From the NCBI GenBank assembly GCA_946623195.1, contig CAMOQW010000046.1, positions 1 through 13,852 of the forward strand: a DNA stretch of 13,852 nt. The letters run 5' to 3'. The stretch is from an uncultured Prevotella sp. Its GTDB lineage: Bacteria > Bacteroidota > Bacteroidia > Bacteroidales > Bacteroidaceae. Every line of letters starts with the position of its first letter. Positions within the stretch are counted from its first letter, which is position 1. The translations under genes were made by a program, and so were the position numbers. Shown piece after piece: positions 6,523-13,063 of this stretch. The notes under the pieces are model-generated. The model did not search any database and had not been told where the DNA came from. It saw only the letters and a list, made by a program, of their open reading frames with translations.

Positions 6523-7227
6523 ATGGTATCAGGAGCAGAAACGGGAATGAGCAAGACGTCACAGATGATGGCTGACCTGTGGCAATATCTGACTGACGAA
6601 CAGCGCCGTCTGTTGGACGGCAGCAGCATCGTCGAGAAATACAAGAAGAACGACATCATATATCACGAAAATGACGTTCCACGCTTCCTCTATTGTCTGG
6701 TCAAGGGCAAGGTGAAAATCTACAAGGAGGGTGTCGGCGGTCGCCAGCAGATAGTGCGCATGCCACGCCTGAAGGGTTTCTTCGGCTACAGGGCCGGTTT
6801 CACCAACAGCGTCTACAGTACCGAGGCCTCAGCCCTTGAAGACACCACGCTGTGTCTGATACCATTGGACATCATCAAGCACATTATCCTCGAAAACCAC
6901 CAGGTGTCCTTTTTTTTCATCCGCCAGTTAGCCAGTCTTCTGGGTGCTGCCGACGAAAACACTGTGAGTCTGACGCAGAAGCACCTTCGCGGCCGATTGT
7001 CAGAGGCCCTGCTCCGACTGAAAAGCGACTACGGCACCGAGGACGACGGCAAGACGCTGGCCATCAGCATCAGCCGTGAAGACTTGGCCAACCTGTCGAA
7101 CATGACCACGAGCAATGCCATACGCACGCTGTCGAGTTTTGCCGCTGATGGTCTGATAGCCACCAATGGCCACAAAATCAGCATCCTCGCAGAAGAGGAC
7201 CTGAGGAAGATTTCAAAAAACGGATAA
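6523..7227 (+). CDS. Crp/Fnr-family transcriptional regulator
   Basis: A 234-residue regulator with the Crp/Fnr layout. The cyclic-nucleotide-binding-like beta-barrel spans about 20-125, including YHENDVPRFLYCLVKGKVKIYKEG (47-70). A long dimer helix spans about 128-160, and the winged helix about 184-225 (SREDLANLSNMTTSNAIRTL). It lacks the N-terminal cysteine cluster of FNR, and the barrel lacks an obvious cAMP phosphate-binding Arg/Ser motif, so the ligand is unknown. It is divergent from the glycogen operon across 214 bp, which makes that operon a plausible target. The ATG at 6523 has AAGG 6 nt upstream and fits the -7 box; Met9 (6547) is an alternative. A T8 run (6910-6917) lies in the coding region. 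It converges on the lipid kinase gene with only 4 bp between stops. Confidence 0.85.
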   Translation: MVSGAETGMSKTSQMMADLWQYLTDEQRRLLDGSSIVEKYKKNDIIYHENDVPRFLYCLVKGKVKIYKEGVGGRQQIVRMPRLKGFFGYRAGFTNSVYSTEASALEDTTLCLIPLDIIKHIILENHQVSFFFIRQLASLLGAADENTVSLTQKHLRGRLSEALLRLKSDYGTEDDGKTLAISISREDLANLSNMTTSNAIRTLSSFAADGLIATNGHKISILAEEDLRKISKNG

Positions 7228-7239
7228 ACGTTCAATCCG
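7215..7239 (-). terminator. Possible weak terminator of the miaA-lipid kinase operon
   Basis: On the minus strand CGGAT (7239-7235) pairs with ATCCG (7225-7221) across a 9-nt loop and is followed by T6 (7220-7215). The stem is only 5 bp, and the element overlaps the last codons of the convergent regulator gene. No terminator in the plus direction is visible here. Confidence 0.4.
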
Positions 7240-8155
7240 GAATCAGAAAGTTGACGACCTCCTGCTCCACCGTGATGCGATAGGCCCCGACGGGAGTAGC
7301 CAGCAAGCGACCGTCCACTCCGACGCGGGCATGCTTGGCTTCCTCTACCACCACCTCGCGCGTGCGGTAGGGATGCACACTGCGATGGTTGAGGAAACGT
7401 CCCGTGATAAGCAGCCACAAGCCGGCAAACACCTGCAACACCTCGGCATGGTAGACCATCGACACGTCGAGCATGCCATTGTAAGGCACGGCACTAGGAG
7501 TCTGTCCATAGCCAGGACCGCTGCCGATGCACATGGTCATGACCTTACGGTTGACGGTATCGCTGTTGATACGGATGTTCATCTTATACTCCATGCGATG
7601 GAATATCATGAGGAAGATGGAGACGATAAACGATAGTCTGCGCGACCCTAACAGCGAACGAGCCTGGCGGCGCAGGTTCATCACGTCGGCGATGAGTCCC
7701 ACATTGACGCAATTCAGGAAATAGCGGTGCCGCTGTTCGCCCTGCTTGTCGGTATAGCGGATGCACCCCAAGTCTACACGGCGAACACGGCGCTTCAGCA
7801 GCCAGTCAACGGTTTGCTCCAGATTACCCTCCTTGAAATTCCAGTAGCGCGCAAAGTCGTTCAGCAAGCCGTTGGGAATAACCCCCAGTGCTATCTGGTC
7901 GCGCTGCGCACGCTCCACCTGCATCAGGCAGTTGACGGCATCGTTGAGTGCCGAGTCGCCGCCCATCACGATGATGGTCTTGTAGCCGTTGTGGATGAGC
8001 ATGGTGACCAGCCGCTCCACGCTGTCGCTCGATTCGCTCTGCACAAAGTCATACTGCACCTGCCGCTCGTCCAGTATTCGCTGGATGCGGTTGCGCAGCT
8101 TGCTGCCGTTACCCTTGGGGCAGTAGAGTATGCCCCATCGTTCATTTGGTTCCAT
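7232..8155 (-). CDS. YegS/diacylglycerol kinase-family lipid kinase
   Basis: A 307-residue member of the diacylglycerol/sphingosine kinase-like family, expected to phosphorylate a membrane lipid at the inner face of the membrane. The nucleotide-binding core reads GGDSALNDAV (about 65-74) where the family standard is GGDGTxNE, and PNGLLNDFAR where it is usually PxGTxNDFAR. A hydrophobic stretch near 174-186 (FIVSIFLMIF) may touch the membrane. Beta-sheet C-terminal motifs follow, including GSGPGYGQTP and DGRLL. I chose the ATG at 8155 rather than the GTG one codon upstream because it overlaps the miaA stop as TGATG, with GGAGGAGGA 10-18 nt upstream inside the last miaA codons. The gene is therefore translationally coupled to miaA. 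The exact lipid substrate is not readable. Confidence 0.8.
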   Translation of the reverse strand: MEPNERWGILYCPKGNGSKLRNRIQRILDERQVQYDFVQSESSDSVERLVTMLIHNGYKTIIVMGGDSALNDAVNCLMQVERAQRDQIALGVIPNGLLNDFARYWNFKEGNLEQTVDWLLKRRVRRVDLGCIRYTDKQGEQRHRYFLNCVNVGLIADVMNLRRQARSLLGSRRLSFIVSIFLMIFHRMEYKMNIRINSDTVNRKVMTMCIGSGPGYGQTPSAVPYNGMLDVSMVYHAEVLQVFAGLWLLITGRFLNHRSVHPYRTREVVVEEAKHARVGVDGRLLATPVGAYRITVEQEVVNFLIPD

Positions 8156-9096
8156 CACGTTGCTTCCTCCTCCTTCAATAATTCCAAGATTTGTCTTACT
8201 TTCTCTTCCATCGGCTGCAAGGCGTCAATCCAGTGGATGCAAAAGCCCCGGCGCTCCATGCCGCGAAACCATGTCATCTGACGCTTGGCAAACTGGTGAA
8301 TGGCAATCTCAAGGTGCTGGAACATTTCGTCGTAGGAGGTTCTACCCATCAGGTATTCCGTCACAAACTTATATTCCAGTCCGTAGTAGATGAGGTCGTC
8401 GGCCGGTATGCCCTCGTCAAGCAGTGCGCGAACCTCATCCGTCATGCCTTCATCAAGTCGGGCCTTCAGTCGCCGGGTGATTTTCTCGCGCCGTACCTCA
8501 CGATCAATGTCCACACCGATAATCAGCGAATCCACGGGTGGTAATTCCCTACGGGGCACGGGATGCTCCAGGTTGTAGGTTTCTATCTCAATGGCACGGA
8601 TGGCCCGCTGGCAGGAGTCGACATCGGTGGTGTTATGCATGTTGGAACCCGTCTGGGTCTTCAGCTCCACCAGCATCTGCCTCAGCCGATCCAGCGGCAG
8701 GCCCTCCAAGCGGTCTCTCAACGTCTGGTTCTGCGGAACGGGCGACAGTTTGTATCCTTTCAGTACGGCCTCAATATAAAGCCCCGTACCTCCACAGAGA
8801 ATAGGCACCACTCCCCTACCTATTATATTATTATAGGCGTCTGAAAAGTCTTGCTGATACTGAAACAGATTATACTTGGTGCCTGGTTCACAGATGTCGA
8901 TGAGATGATAGGGAATGTCAACAGTGGAACCGTCGACCACAAGGCGATAGTCGTCCAGGTCTTTTCCTGTCCCAATGTCCATGCGGCGATACACCTGCCG
9001 CGAGTCGGCCGAAATGATTTCTCCTCCGACTTCCGCCGCCAGCCTTGCCGCCAGCGGGGTTTTGCCGCTGGCTGTCGGTCCTAATATGGTAATCAT
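8155..9096 (-). CDS. miaA: tRNA dimethylallyltransferase
   Basis: A 313-residue enzyme that transfers dimethylallyl to N6 of A37 in tRNAs reading UNN codons. Seen in sequence: the P-loop GPTASGKT at residues 6-13, the catalytic ADSRQVYRRMDIGTGK (30-45), CGGTGLYIEA (101-110), and a C-terminal QFAKRQMTWFRG motif that contacts tRNA. I set the start at the ATG at 9096. The longer frame from 9123 would begin upstream of its own -7 box, and MITILGPTASGKT is the normal family N-terminus. Bacteroidota often carry two miaA genes; I cannot say which this is. The last codons contain the SD of the lipid kinase gene, and the stops and starts overlap. Residues 87-93 are encoded by an AT-rich patch (8817-8838) unlike its surroundings. 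Confidence 0.95.
   Translation of the reverse strand: MITILGPTASGKTPLAARLAAEVGGEIISADSRQVYRRMDIGTGKDLDDYRLVVDGSTVDIPYHLIDICEPGTKYNLFQYQQDFSDAYNNIIGRGVVPILCGGTGLYIEAVLKGYKLSPVPQNQTLRDRLEGLPLDRLRQMLVELKTQTGSNMHNTTDVDSCQRAIRAIEIETYNLEHPVPRRELPPVDSLIIGVDIDREVRREKITRRLKARLDEGMTDEVRALLDEGIPADDLIYYGLEYKFVTEYLMGRTSYDEMFQHLEIAIHQFAKRQMTWFRGMERRGFCIHWIDALQPMEEKVRQILELLKEEEAT
8817..8838. repeat. AT-rich 22-bp patch, copy 1 (in miaA)
   Basis: On the miaA strand it starts GCCTATA, ends ATAGGTA and contains only A and T between. It encodes A-Y-N-N-I-I-G and uses the isoleucine codon ATA twice. It matches 17 of 22 positions of the patch in the sulP gene at 11513-11534, in the same reading frame. Confidence 0.55.
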
Positions 9097-9109
9097 CTGT
9101 TTCACGATG

Positions 9110-9140
9110 CAAATATACAACAAAAAAACCGTCCGACAAA
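9110..9140 (-). promoter_or_regulatory. Promoter of miaA-lipid kinase operon
   Basis: Minus-strand TTTG (9140-9137), a 19-nt spacer and TATATTTG (9117-9110) are an exact promoter match. Only 13 nt separate the -7 box from the miaA ATG at 9096, so the mRNA would have a leader of only a few nucleotides. The -33 lies in the loop of the gap terminator hairpin. Confidence 0.8.
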
Positions 9141-9160
9141 ATCGGACGGCCTTTTTATTT
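9122..9160. terminator. Terminator of gap, loop carries the miaA -33 box
   Basis: CCGTCCGA (9129-9136) pairs with TCGGACGG (9142-9149) over a 5-nt loop. Leftward it is followed by T7 (the A7 at 9122-9128), ending gap 45 nt after its stop. Rightward a T-rich tract also follows, so it could act in both directions. Confidence 0.9.
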
Positions 9161-9193
9161 TGACTTTAAATCTCAAAATGACAAGCTGCGGAA

Positions 9194-10219
9194 TTACTTC
9201 AGCTCGGCGAGGTACTTGATGGTGCGAACCATCTGAGAAGTATAAGAGTTCTCGTTGTCGTACCAAGCAACCACCTGAACGAGCGAGTTGCCGTCGCCAA
9301 TCTTGCTGACCATGGTCTGGTTAGCGTCGAAGAGCGAACCGTACTTCATGCCGATGATGTCGCTCGACACGAGCTTCTCCTCGGTGTAACCGAACGACTC
9401 GTTCTGAGCAGCCTTCATGGCAGCGTTGATGCCCTCAACAGTCACCTCGCCCTTCACAACAGCGTGCAGGATGGTGGTAGAACCGGTGGGAGTCGGCACG
9501 CGCTGGGCAGCACCGATGAGCTTGCCGTTCAGCTCGGGGATAACCAGACCGATAGCCTTGGCAGCACCGGTAGAGTTGGGAACGATGTTCTGGGCACCGG
9601 CACGAGCACGCTGAACGTCACCCTTGCGCTGAGGACCGTCGAGAATCATCTGGTCGCCAGTGTAAGCGTGAACGGTGGTCATGATACCGCTCTGGATAGC
9701 AGCGAAGTCGTTCAGAGCCTTCGTCATGGGAGCCAGGCAGTTAGTGGTGCAAGAAGCAGCGCTGATCACGGTGTCAGCGGGAGTCAGAGTCTTGTGGTTC
9801 ACGTTGTAAACGATGGTGGGCAGGTCGTTGCCGGCAGGAGCAGAGATCACAACCTTCTTGGCACCAGCCTTGATGTGGGCAGAAGCCTTCTCCTTAGAAG
9901 TATAGAAACCTGTGCACTCCAGCACAACGTCTACGTCCAGCTGACCCCAAGGCAGCTCAGCAGCGTTAGGAATAGCATAGATGGTAATCTCCTTACCGTC
10001 GACGATGATAGAGTTGTCAGTGCAGTCTACAGTGTGCTTGTTCTCACCGATCTTGCCGCAGAAACCACCCTGAGCGGTGTCATACTTCAGCAGGTGAGCC
10101 AGCATCTTGGGGCTGGTCAAGTCGTTGATAGCTACTACTTCATAACCTTCTGCCTCGAACATCTGACGGAATGCGAGGCGACCGATACGGCCGAAACCGT
10201 TAATTGCTACTTTTGTCAT
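9194..10219 (-). CDS. gap: Glyceraldehyde-3-phosphate dehydrogenase, NAD-dependent type
   Basis: A 341-residue class I GAPDH, which oxidises glyceraldehyde-3-phosphate to 1,3-bisphosphoglycerate in glycolysis. The Rossmann motif NGFGRIGR is at 7-14. Asp33 in IND favours NAD over NADP. The catalytic motif SAASCTTNC puts the nucleophile at Cys157 with its partner His184 (VHAYTGDQ). WYDNENSY near the C-terminus is also standard. The length is normal for the family. Codon use is very regular, as expected for a highly expressed gene. It has its own promoter with a leader of about 90 nt containing a hairpin, and its own strong terminator, so it is monocistronic. No SD is seen; the sequence before the ATG is AT-rich. 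Confidence 0.97.
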   Translation of the reverse strand: MTKVAINGFGRIGRLAFRQMFEAEGYEVVAINDLTSPKMLAHLLKYDTAQGGFCGKIGENKHTVDCTDNSIIVDGKEITIYAIPNAAELPWGQLDVDVVLECTGFYTSKEKASAHIKAGAKKVVISAPAGNDLPTIVYNVNHKTLTPADTVISAASCTTNCLAPMTKALNDFAAIQSGIMTTVHAYTGDQMILDGPQRKGDVQRARAGAQNIVPNSTGAAKAIGLVIPELNGKLIGAAQRVPTPTGSTTILHAVVKGEVTVEGINAAMKAAQNESFGYTEEKLVSSDIIGMKYGSLFDANQTMVSKIGDGNSLVQVVAWYDNENSYTSQMVRTIKYLAELK

Positions 10220-10276
10220 TTTTACTAAATTTTATATTTAAAATGAATGAATAATAACCTTTCTACTACCTAAAAT

Positions 10277-10292
10277 TGATGCTTTGGCATCA
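10277..10292. ncRNA. Hairpin in the gap mRNA leader
   Basis: TGATGC (10277-10282), loop TTTG, GCATCA (10287-10292) form a perfect 6-bp stem within the first part of the gap leader. It could stabilise the 5' end of an abundant mRNA. On the plus strand it is followed by CTTTTTTT and looks like a small terminator, although no plus-strand gene ends there. Confidence 0.45.
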
Positions 10293-10309
10293 CTTTTTTT
10301 GATTTTCGT

Positions 10310-10343
10310 GTGCAAAGTTACAAAAAAATATCTATATTTGCAC
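10310..10343. promoter_or_regulatory. Back-to-back gap and mscL promoters in an inverted repeat
   Basis: Leftward TAACTTTG (10320-10313) is the -7 box for gap. Rightward TATATTTG (10333-10340) is a -7 candidate for mscL. Both lie in or run into the arms of GTGCAAA (10310-10316) and TTTGCAC (10337-10343). Each -33 position falls on the other promoter's -7 arm and reads GTGC rather than TTTG. The mscL assignment is less sure because its leader would be about 134 nt. Confidence 0.6.
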
Positions 10344-10448
10344 CGAAATTCATTCTTAATTAAAGTGAAAAGTAAAGACGAAAAGTGAAAAGCGCCCGTT
10401 TCCGGGGTTTCAACACCAACGTTTGCTAAACGCAGATTGCAATTTTCA

Positions 10449-10469
10449 TATTAAATATTAAACATTAAA
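10449..10469. repeat. YATTAAA x3 tandem repeat before mscL
   Basis: TATTAAA, TATTAAA and CATTAAA run head to tail and end 11 nt before the mscL ATG. No SD is present, so this AT-rich unstructured stretch is probably the ribosome landing site. The 7-bp period matches the repeat before the GH57 gene. Confidence 0.8.
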
Positions 10470-10480
10470 AATTTAACATT

Positions 10481-10906
10481 ATGAGTTTTATCAGTGAATT
10501 CAAAGAGTTTGCCATGAAGGGCAACGTAATGGACATGGCCGTTGGTGTCATCATCGGTGGTGCGTTCGGTAAGATTGTGTCAAGCCTGGTGGACGACGTG
10601 CTGATGCCCATCATTGGCAAGTTGACCGGCGGCGTCAGCTTTGTCGACCTCTTCGTCAACCTGGGCGACGGCGACTACAAGACGCTCGCCGAGGCCAAGG
10701 AGGCCGGTGCCGCCGTGCTGGCCTACGGTCAGTTCATCCAGAACATCATCGACTTCCTCATCGTGGCATTCTGCATATTCCTCATGATTAAGGCCATGAA
10801 CAAGCTGAACCGTAAGAAGGCAGAGCCCGAACAGCCCGCCGCACCTGCCGGCCCCACCCAGGAAGAGTTGTTGGCTGAAATCCGCGACCTGCTCAAGCAG
10901 AAATAA
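10481..10906 (+). CDS. mscL: Large-conductance mechanosensitive channel
   Basis: A 141-residue inner-membrane channel that opens under membrane tension to release solutes after osmotic downshock. The N-terminal helix [20 protein letters not shown] leads into TM1 (about 15-45), which has the pore-lining [21 protein letters not shown] periplasmic loop with GDGDYKTL and TM2 (about 85-105, [20 protein letters not shown]) follow. The tail is charged, with an Ala/Pro linker (115-125) and a C-terminal helix [14 protein letters not shown] that forms the cytoplasmic bundle. All parts of the family are present and the length is normal. The gene is monocistronic: a hairpin terminator lies 30 nt after the stop. 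Confidence 0.97.
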   Translation: MSFISEFKEFAMKGNVMDMAVGVIIGGAFGKIVSSLVDDVLMPIIGKLTGGVSFVDLFVNLGDGDYKTLAEAKEAGAAVLAYGQFIQNIIDFLIVAFCIFLMIKAMNKLNRKKAEPEQPAAPAGPTQEELLAEIRDLLKQK

Positions 10907-10934
10907 ATCAAGAAATCAGGCTCTTTCTGAACAT

Positions 10935-10971
10935 ATAGGGCTGCAACCGTTGTGCTGCTGCCCTATTTTTA
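10935..10971 (+). terminator. Terminator of mscL, overlapping the sulP promoter
   Basis: ATAGGGC (10935-10941) pairs with GCCCTAT (10960-10966), with an 18-nt loop and a T-rich tail (10966-10973). The downstream -7 box begins at 10973 and its -33 lies inside the loop. Confidence 0.8.
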
Positions 10972-10980
10972 TTACCTTTG
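10949..10980 (+). promoter_or_regulatory. Promoter of the SulP transporter gene
   Basis: GTTG (10949-10952, one mismatch to TTTG), a 20-nt spacer and TACCTTTG (10973-10980). The start point is expected near 10987. This rules out the longer GTG-started frame from 10952 and supports the ATG at 11015. Confidence 0.7.
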
Positions 10981-11014
10981 CAGCCGTTTTCAGAATAATA
11001 CAGAGAAAGAAAAG

Positions 11015-12697
11015 ATGGAAAAGACATTAGATTTCAAGCCGAAAATCCTGTCGGCATTCAAGCATTACGATCAGAAGACCTTCATGGCCGACCTGATGGC
11101 CGGTGTCATCGTGGGCATCGTGGCACTGCCGTTGGCCATAGCCTTCGGTATCGCCAGCGGCGTATCGCCCGAGAAAGGCATCATCACAGCCATCGTGGCA
11201 GGCCTTGCCATCTCGCTCTTCGGCGGTTCCAAGGTGCAGATTGGCGGTCCTACGGGTGCCTTCATCGTCATCGTCTACGGCATCATCCAGCAGTATGGCA
11301 TGCAGGGCCTTACTGTGGCCACGCTGATGGCCGGTGTGTTCCTCATCCTGCTGGGTGTGCTGCGCCTGGGCACCATCATCAAGTACATCCCCTACCCCAT
11401 CGTGGTGGGATTCACCTCAGGTATCGCCGTCACAATCTTCACCACGCAGATCAAGGACCTGTTGGGCATGACGATGGACGCGGTGCCCACCGACTTCATC
11501 CAGAAGTGGGGTGCCTATATATATAATATAGGTAATATAGACACTTGGTCGGCAGCAGTAGGTCTGCTGTCGGTGGCTATCATTGCCGTGACGCCACGTT
11601 TCTCAAAGAAGGTGCCGGGTTCGTTAGTAGCCATCATCGTGATGACTATTGCTGCCCTGCTACTCAAGCAGTATGCAGGCGTCAGCAGCATCGAGACCAT
11701 TGGCGACCGCTTCAGCATCAACTCCACGCTGCCCGATGCCGTCGTTCCCGCCCTGTCGTGGGAGACCATCAAGCGATTGGTGGGTCCCGCCGTGACGATA
11801 GCCGTCCTGGGAGCCATTGAGTCGCTGCTGTCGGCAACGGTGGCCGACGGTGTCATTGGCGACCACCACAACTCCAACACCGAACTCATCGGACAGGGCA
11901 TAGCCAACATAGCATCGCCGCTGTTCGGCGGCATTCCCGCCACGGGTGCCATTGCCCGTACCATGACCAACATCAACAACGGCGGACGTACACCCATAGC
12001 AGGCATCATCCATGCCGCCGTGCTGCTGCTTATCTTCCTGTTCCTCATGCCGTTGGCACAGTATATTCCGATGGCCTGTCTGGCTGGTGTTTTGGTAGTG
12101 GTGGCCTATGGCATGAGCGGTTGGCGGTCGTTCTTGGCTATGACGCGACGCAACCCGAAGAGTGACGTCACGGTGCTGCTGCTCACGTTCTTCCTCACCA
12201 TCATCTTCGACCTCACGGTAGCCATCGAGTTCGGCCTCATCTGCGCCTGTCTGCTCTTCATGCGCCGCATGGCTGAAACCACCGACGTACATGCCGTGCT
12301 CGATGAAATCGACCTCAACGAGGATGCCGACATGGAGCGTGGTAACCTGGAACATCTGACTATCCCAGAAGGGGTGGAGGTGTACGAAATCAACGGCCCT
12401 TACTTCTTTGGTGCCGGCAACCGCTTCGAAGACATTATGGCGCGCTACGGCAACCGCCCCAAGGTGCGCATCATCCGTATGCGCAAGGTGCCCTTCATCG
12501 ACTCCACGGGCATGCACAACCTGGAGAACATGTGCCGCATGAGCCAGAAGGAAGGCATCACCGTGGTGCTGTCGGGCGTCAACCAGAAGGTGGAGTCGGT
12601 GCTCAACCGCAACGGTTTCCCCGAGTTGTTAGGTCAGGAAAACATCTGCAACCACATCGACCTCGCTCTGGCACGGGCACGCCAACTGGTAGGGTGA
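11015..12697 (+). CDS. SulP-family anion transporter with STAS domain
   Basis: A 560-residue inner-membrane transporter of the SulP (SLC26) family. It starts at MEKTLDFKPK, downstream of its promoter; a longer frame from 10952 would precede the -7 box. The transmembrane region (about 25-420) has the family landmarks ALPLAIAFGIASGV (37-50) and GGPTGAF (77-83), and the conserved GGIPATGAIARTMTNINNGGRTP stretch (about 309-331) in the second half. The C-terminal STAS domain (about 449-560) includes FIDSTG with Ser497, equivalent to the regulatory serine of anti-sigma factor antagonists. The transported anion could be sulfate, bicarbonate or a dicarboxylate; sequence alone does not tell. No sulfate assimilation or carbonic anhydrase gene is adjacent. 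A rare-codon, AT-rich patch encodes residues 167-173. Confidence 0.92.
   Translation: MEKTLDFKPKILSAFKHYDQKTFMADLMAGVIVGIVALPLAIAFGIASGVSPEKGIITAIVAGLAISLFGGSKVQIGGPTGAFIVIVYGIIQQYGMQGLTVATLMAGVFLILLGVLRLGTIIKYIPYPIVVGFTSGIAVTIFTTQIKDLLGMTMDAVPTDFIQKWGAYIYNIGNIDTWSAAVGLLSVAIIAVTPRFSKKVPGSLVAIIVMTIAALLLKQYAGVSSIETIGDRFSINSTLPDAVVPALSWETIKRLVGPAVTIAVLGAIESLLSATVADGVIGDHHNSNTELIGQGIANIASPLFGGIPATGAIARTMTNINNGGRTPIAGIIHAAVLLLIFLFLMPLAQYIPMACLAGVLVVVAYGMSGWRSFLAMTRRNPKSDVTVLLLTFFLTIIFDLTVAIEFGLICACLLFMRRMAETTDVHAVLDEIDLNEDADMERGNLEHLTIPEGVEVYEINGPYFFGAGNRFEDIMARYGNRPKVRIIRMRKVPFIDSTGMHNLENMCRMSQKEGITVVLSGVNQKVESVLNRNGFPELLGQENICNHIDLALARARQLVG
11513..11534. repeat. AT-rich 22-bp patch, copy 2 (in the SulP gene)
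   Basis: It starts GCCTATA, ends ATAGGTA and holds only A and T between. CCTATAT (11514-11520) and ATATAGG (11526-11532) are a perfect inverted repeat with a 5-nt loop. It encodes A-Y-I-Y-N-I-G with ATA for isoleucine, whereas nearby isoleucines are almost all ATC. It resembles the patch in miaA. Confidence 0.55.
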
Positions 12698-12706
12698 TGC
12701 GAATCA

Positions 12707-13000
12707 TCAATATTCGTCTTTCCGCTTGGGATTTTTCGGGAACCAACCCTTCTGTACGCGGCGACGCTGTGCAAACAACTCGCCGATGCCCCACAACGCC
12801 GATGCCCCAAAGACACCCACGATGGCCGACACGATGGTGTTCTTGATAAACAGTGCACCTACCATGCAGCCAACACCTATCAACAAATAAACAATCCAAG
12901 GCCGGGTACCCCAGTGGTATTCGGTCTTGATGACTATTGGGTGCCATATTCCTATCGTCAGAAAGGTACAAACGGCAATAATGATTCCTGTAAAATACAT
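12707..13000 (-). CDS. DUF4491 small membrane protein
   Basis: A 97-residue protein with a predicted N-terminal helix (about 3-23), a second and third hydrophobic segment (about 35-75) and a positively charged tail. The pattern GIWHPIVIKTEYHWG in the N-terminal third and the ending KGWFPKNPKRKDEY match what I remember of DUF4491, a small Bacteroidota membrane family of unknown function. I set the start at the ATG at 13000. The longer frame would start at a TTG that lies inside the -7 box. The -7 box ends only 9 nt before this ATG, so the mRNA is nearly leaderless. The stop is 9 bp from the convergent SulP stop, with no terminator between. I propose no function. Confidence 0.8.
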   Translation of the reverse strand: MYFTGIIIAVCTFLTIGIWHPIVIKTEYHWGTRPWIVYLLIGVGCMVGALFIKNTIVSAIVGVFGASALWGIGELFAQRRRVQKGWFPKNPKRKDEY

Positions 13001-13009
13001 AACGGTGGG

Positions 13010-13041
13010 CAAAGGTACACAAAAAAAACCGAAAGCACAAA
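13010..13041 (-). promoter_or_regulatory. Promoter of DUF4491
   Basis: Minus-strand TTTG (13041-13038), a 20-nt spacer and TACCTTTG (13017-13010) match the consensus. The -33 is in the loop of the hairpin that terminates the upstream flavodoxin/DUF2023 transcript. Confidence 0.8.
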
Positions 13042-13058
13042 ACTTTCGGTCTTTTTTT
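13021..13058. terminator. Bidirectional terminator after DUF2023, loop carries the DUF4491 -33 box
   Basis: ACCGAAAG (13028-13035) pairs with CTTTCGGT (13043-13050) over a 7-nt loop. Leftward it is followed by T8 (the A8 run 13021-13028), rightward by CT7. Leftward it ends the flavodoxin-DUF2023 transcript. Rightward it could stop read-through from the SulP gene that has crossed DUF4491 antisense. Confidence 0.9.
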
Positions 13059-13063
13059 ATCCA

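Larger units (their letters stand above)
10220..10480. other. gap/mscL divergent intergenic region
   Basis: This 261-bp region holds the gap leader with its hairpin, the two divergent -7 boxes, an 11-bp direct repeat AAAGTGAAAAG (10362-10372 and 10382-10392), a small hairpin CGTTT-GCT-AAACG (10420-10432) and a run of 7-bp repeats before mscL. I see no gene in it. Confidence 0.7.

Noticed and set aside
6910..6917. T8 run in the Crp/Fnr-type gene as a phase-variation site
   Set aside because: The frame is intact and eight bases is short for a convincing contingency tract without strain data.
10952..11014. 21-codon N-terminal extension of the SulP protein
   Set aside because: It begins upstream of the -7 box at 10973-10980 and uses GTG.
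11660..12517. 285-codon frame antisense to the SulP gene
   Set aside because: His-rich mirror of a membrane protein gene; no start signals.
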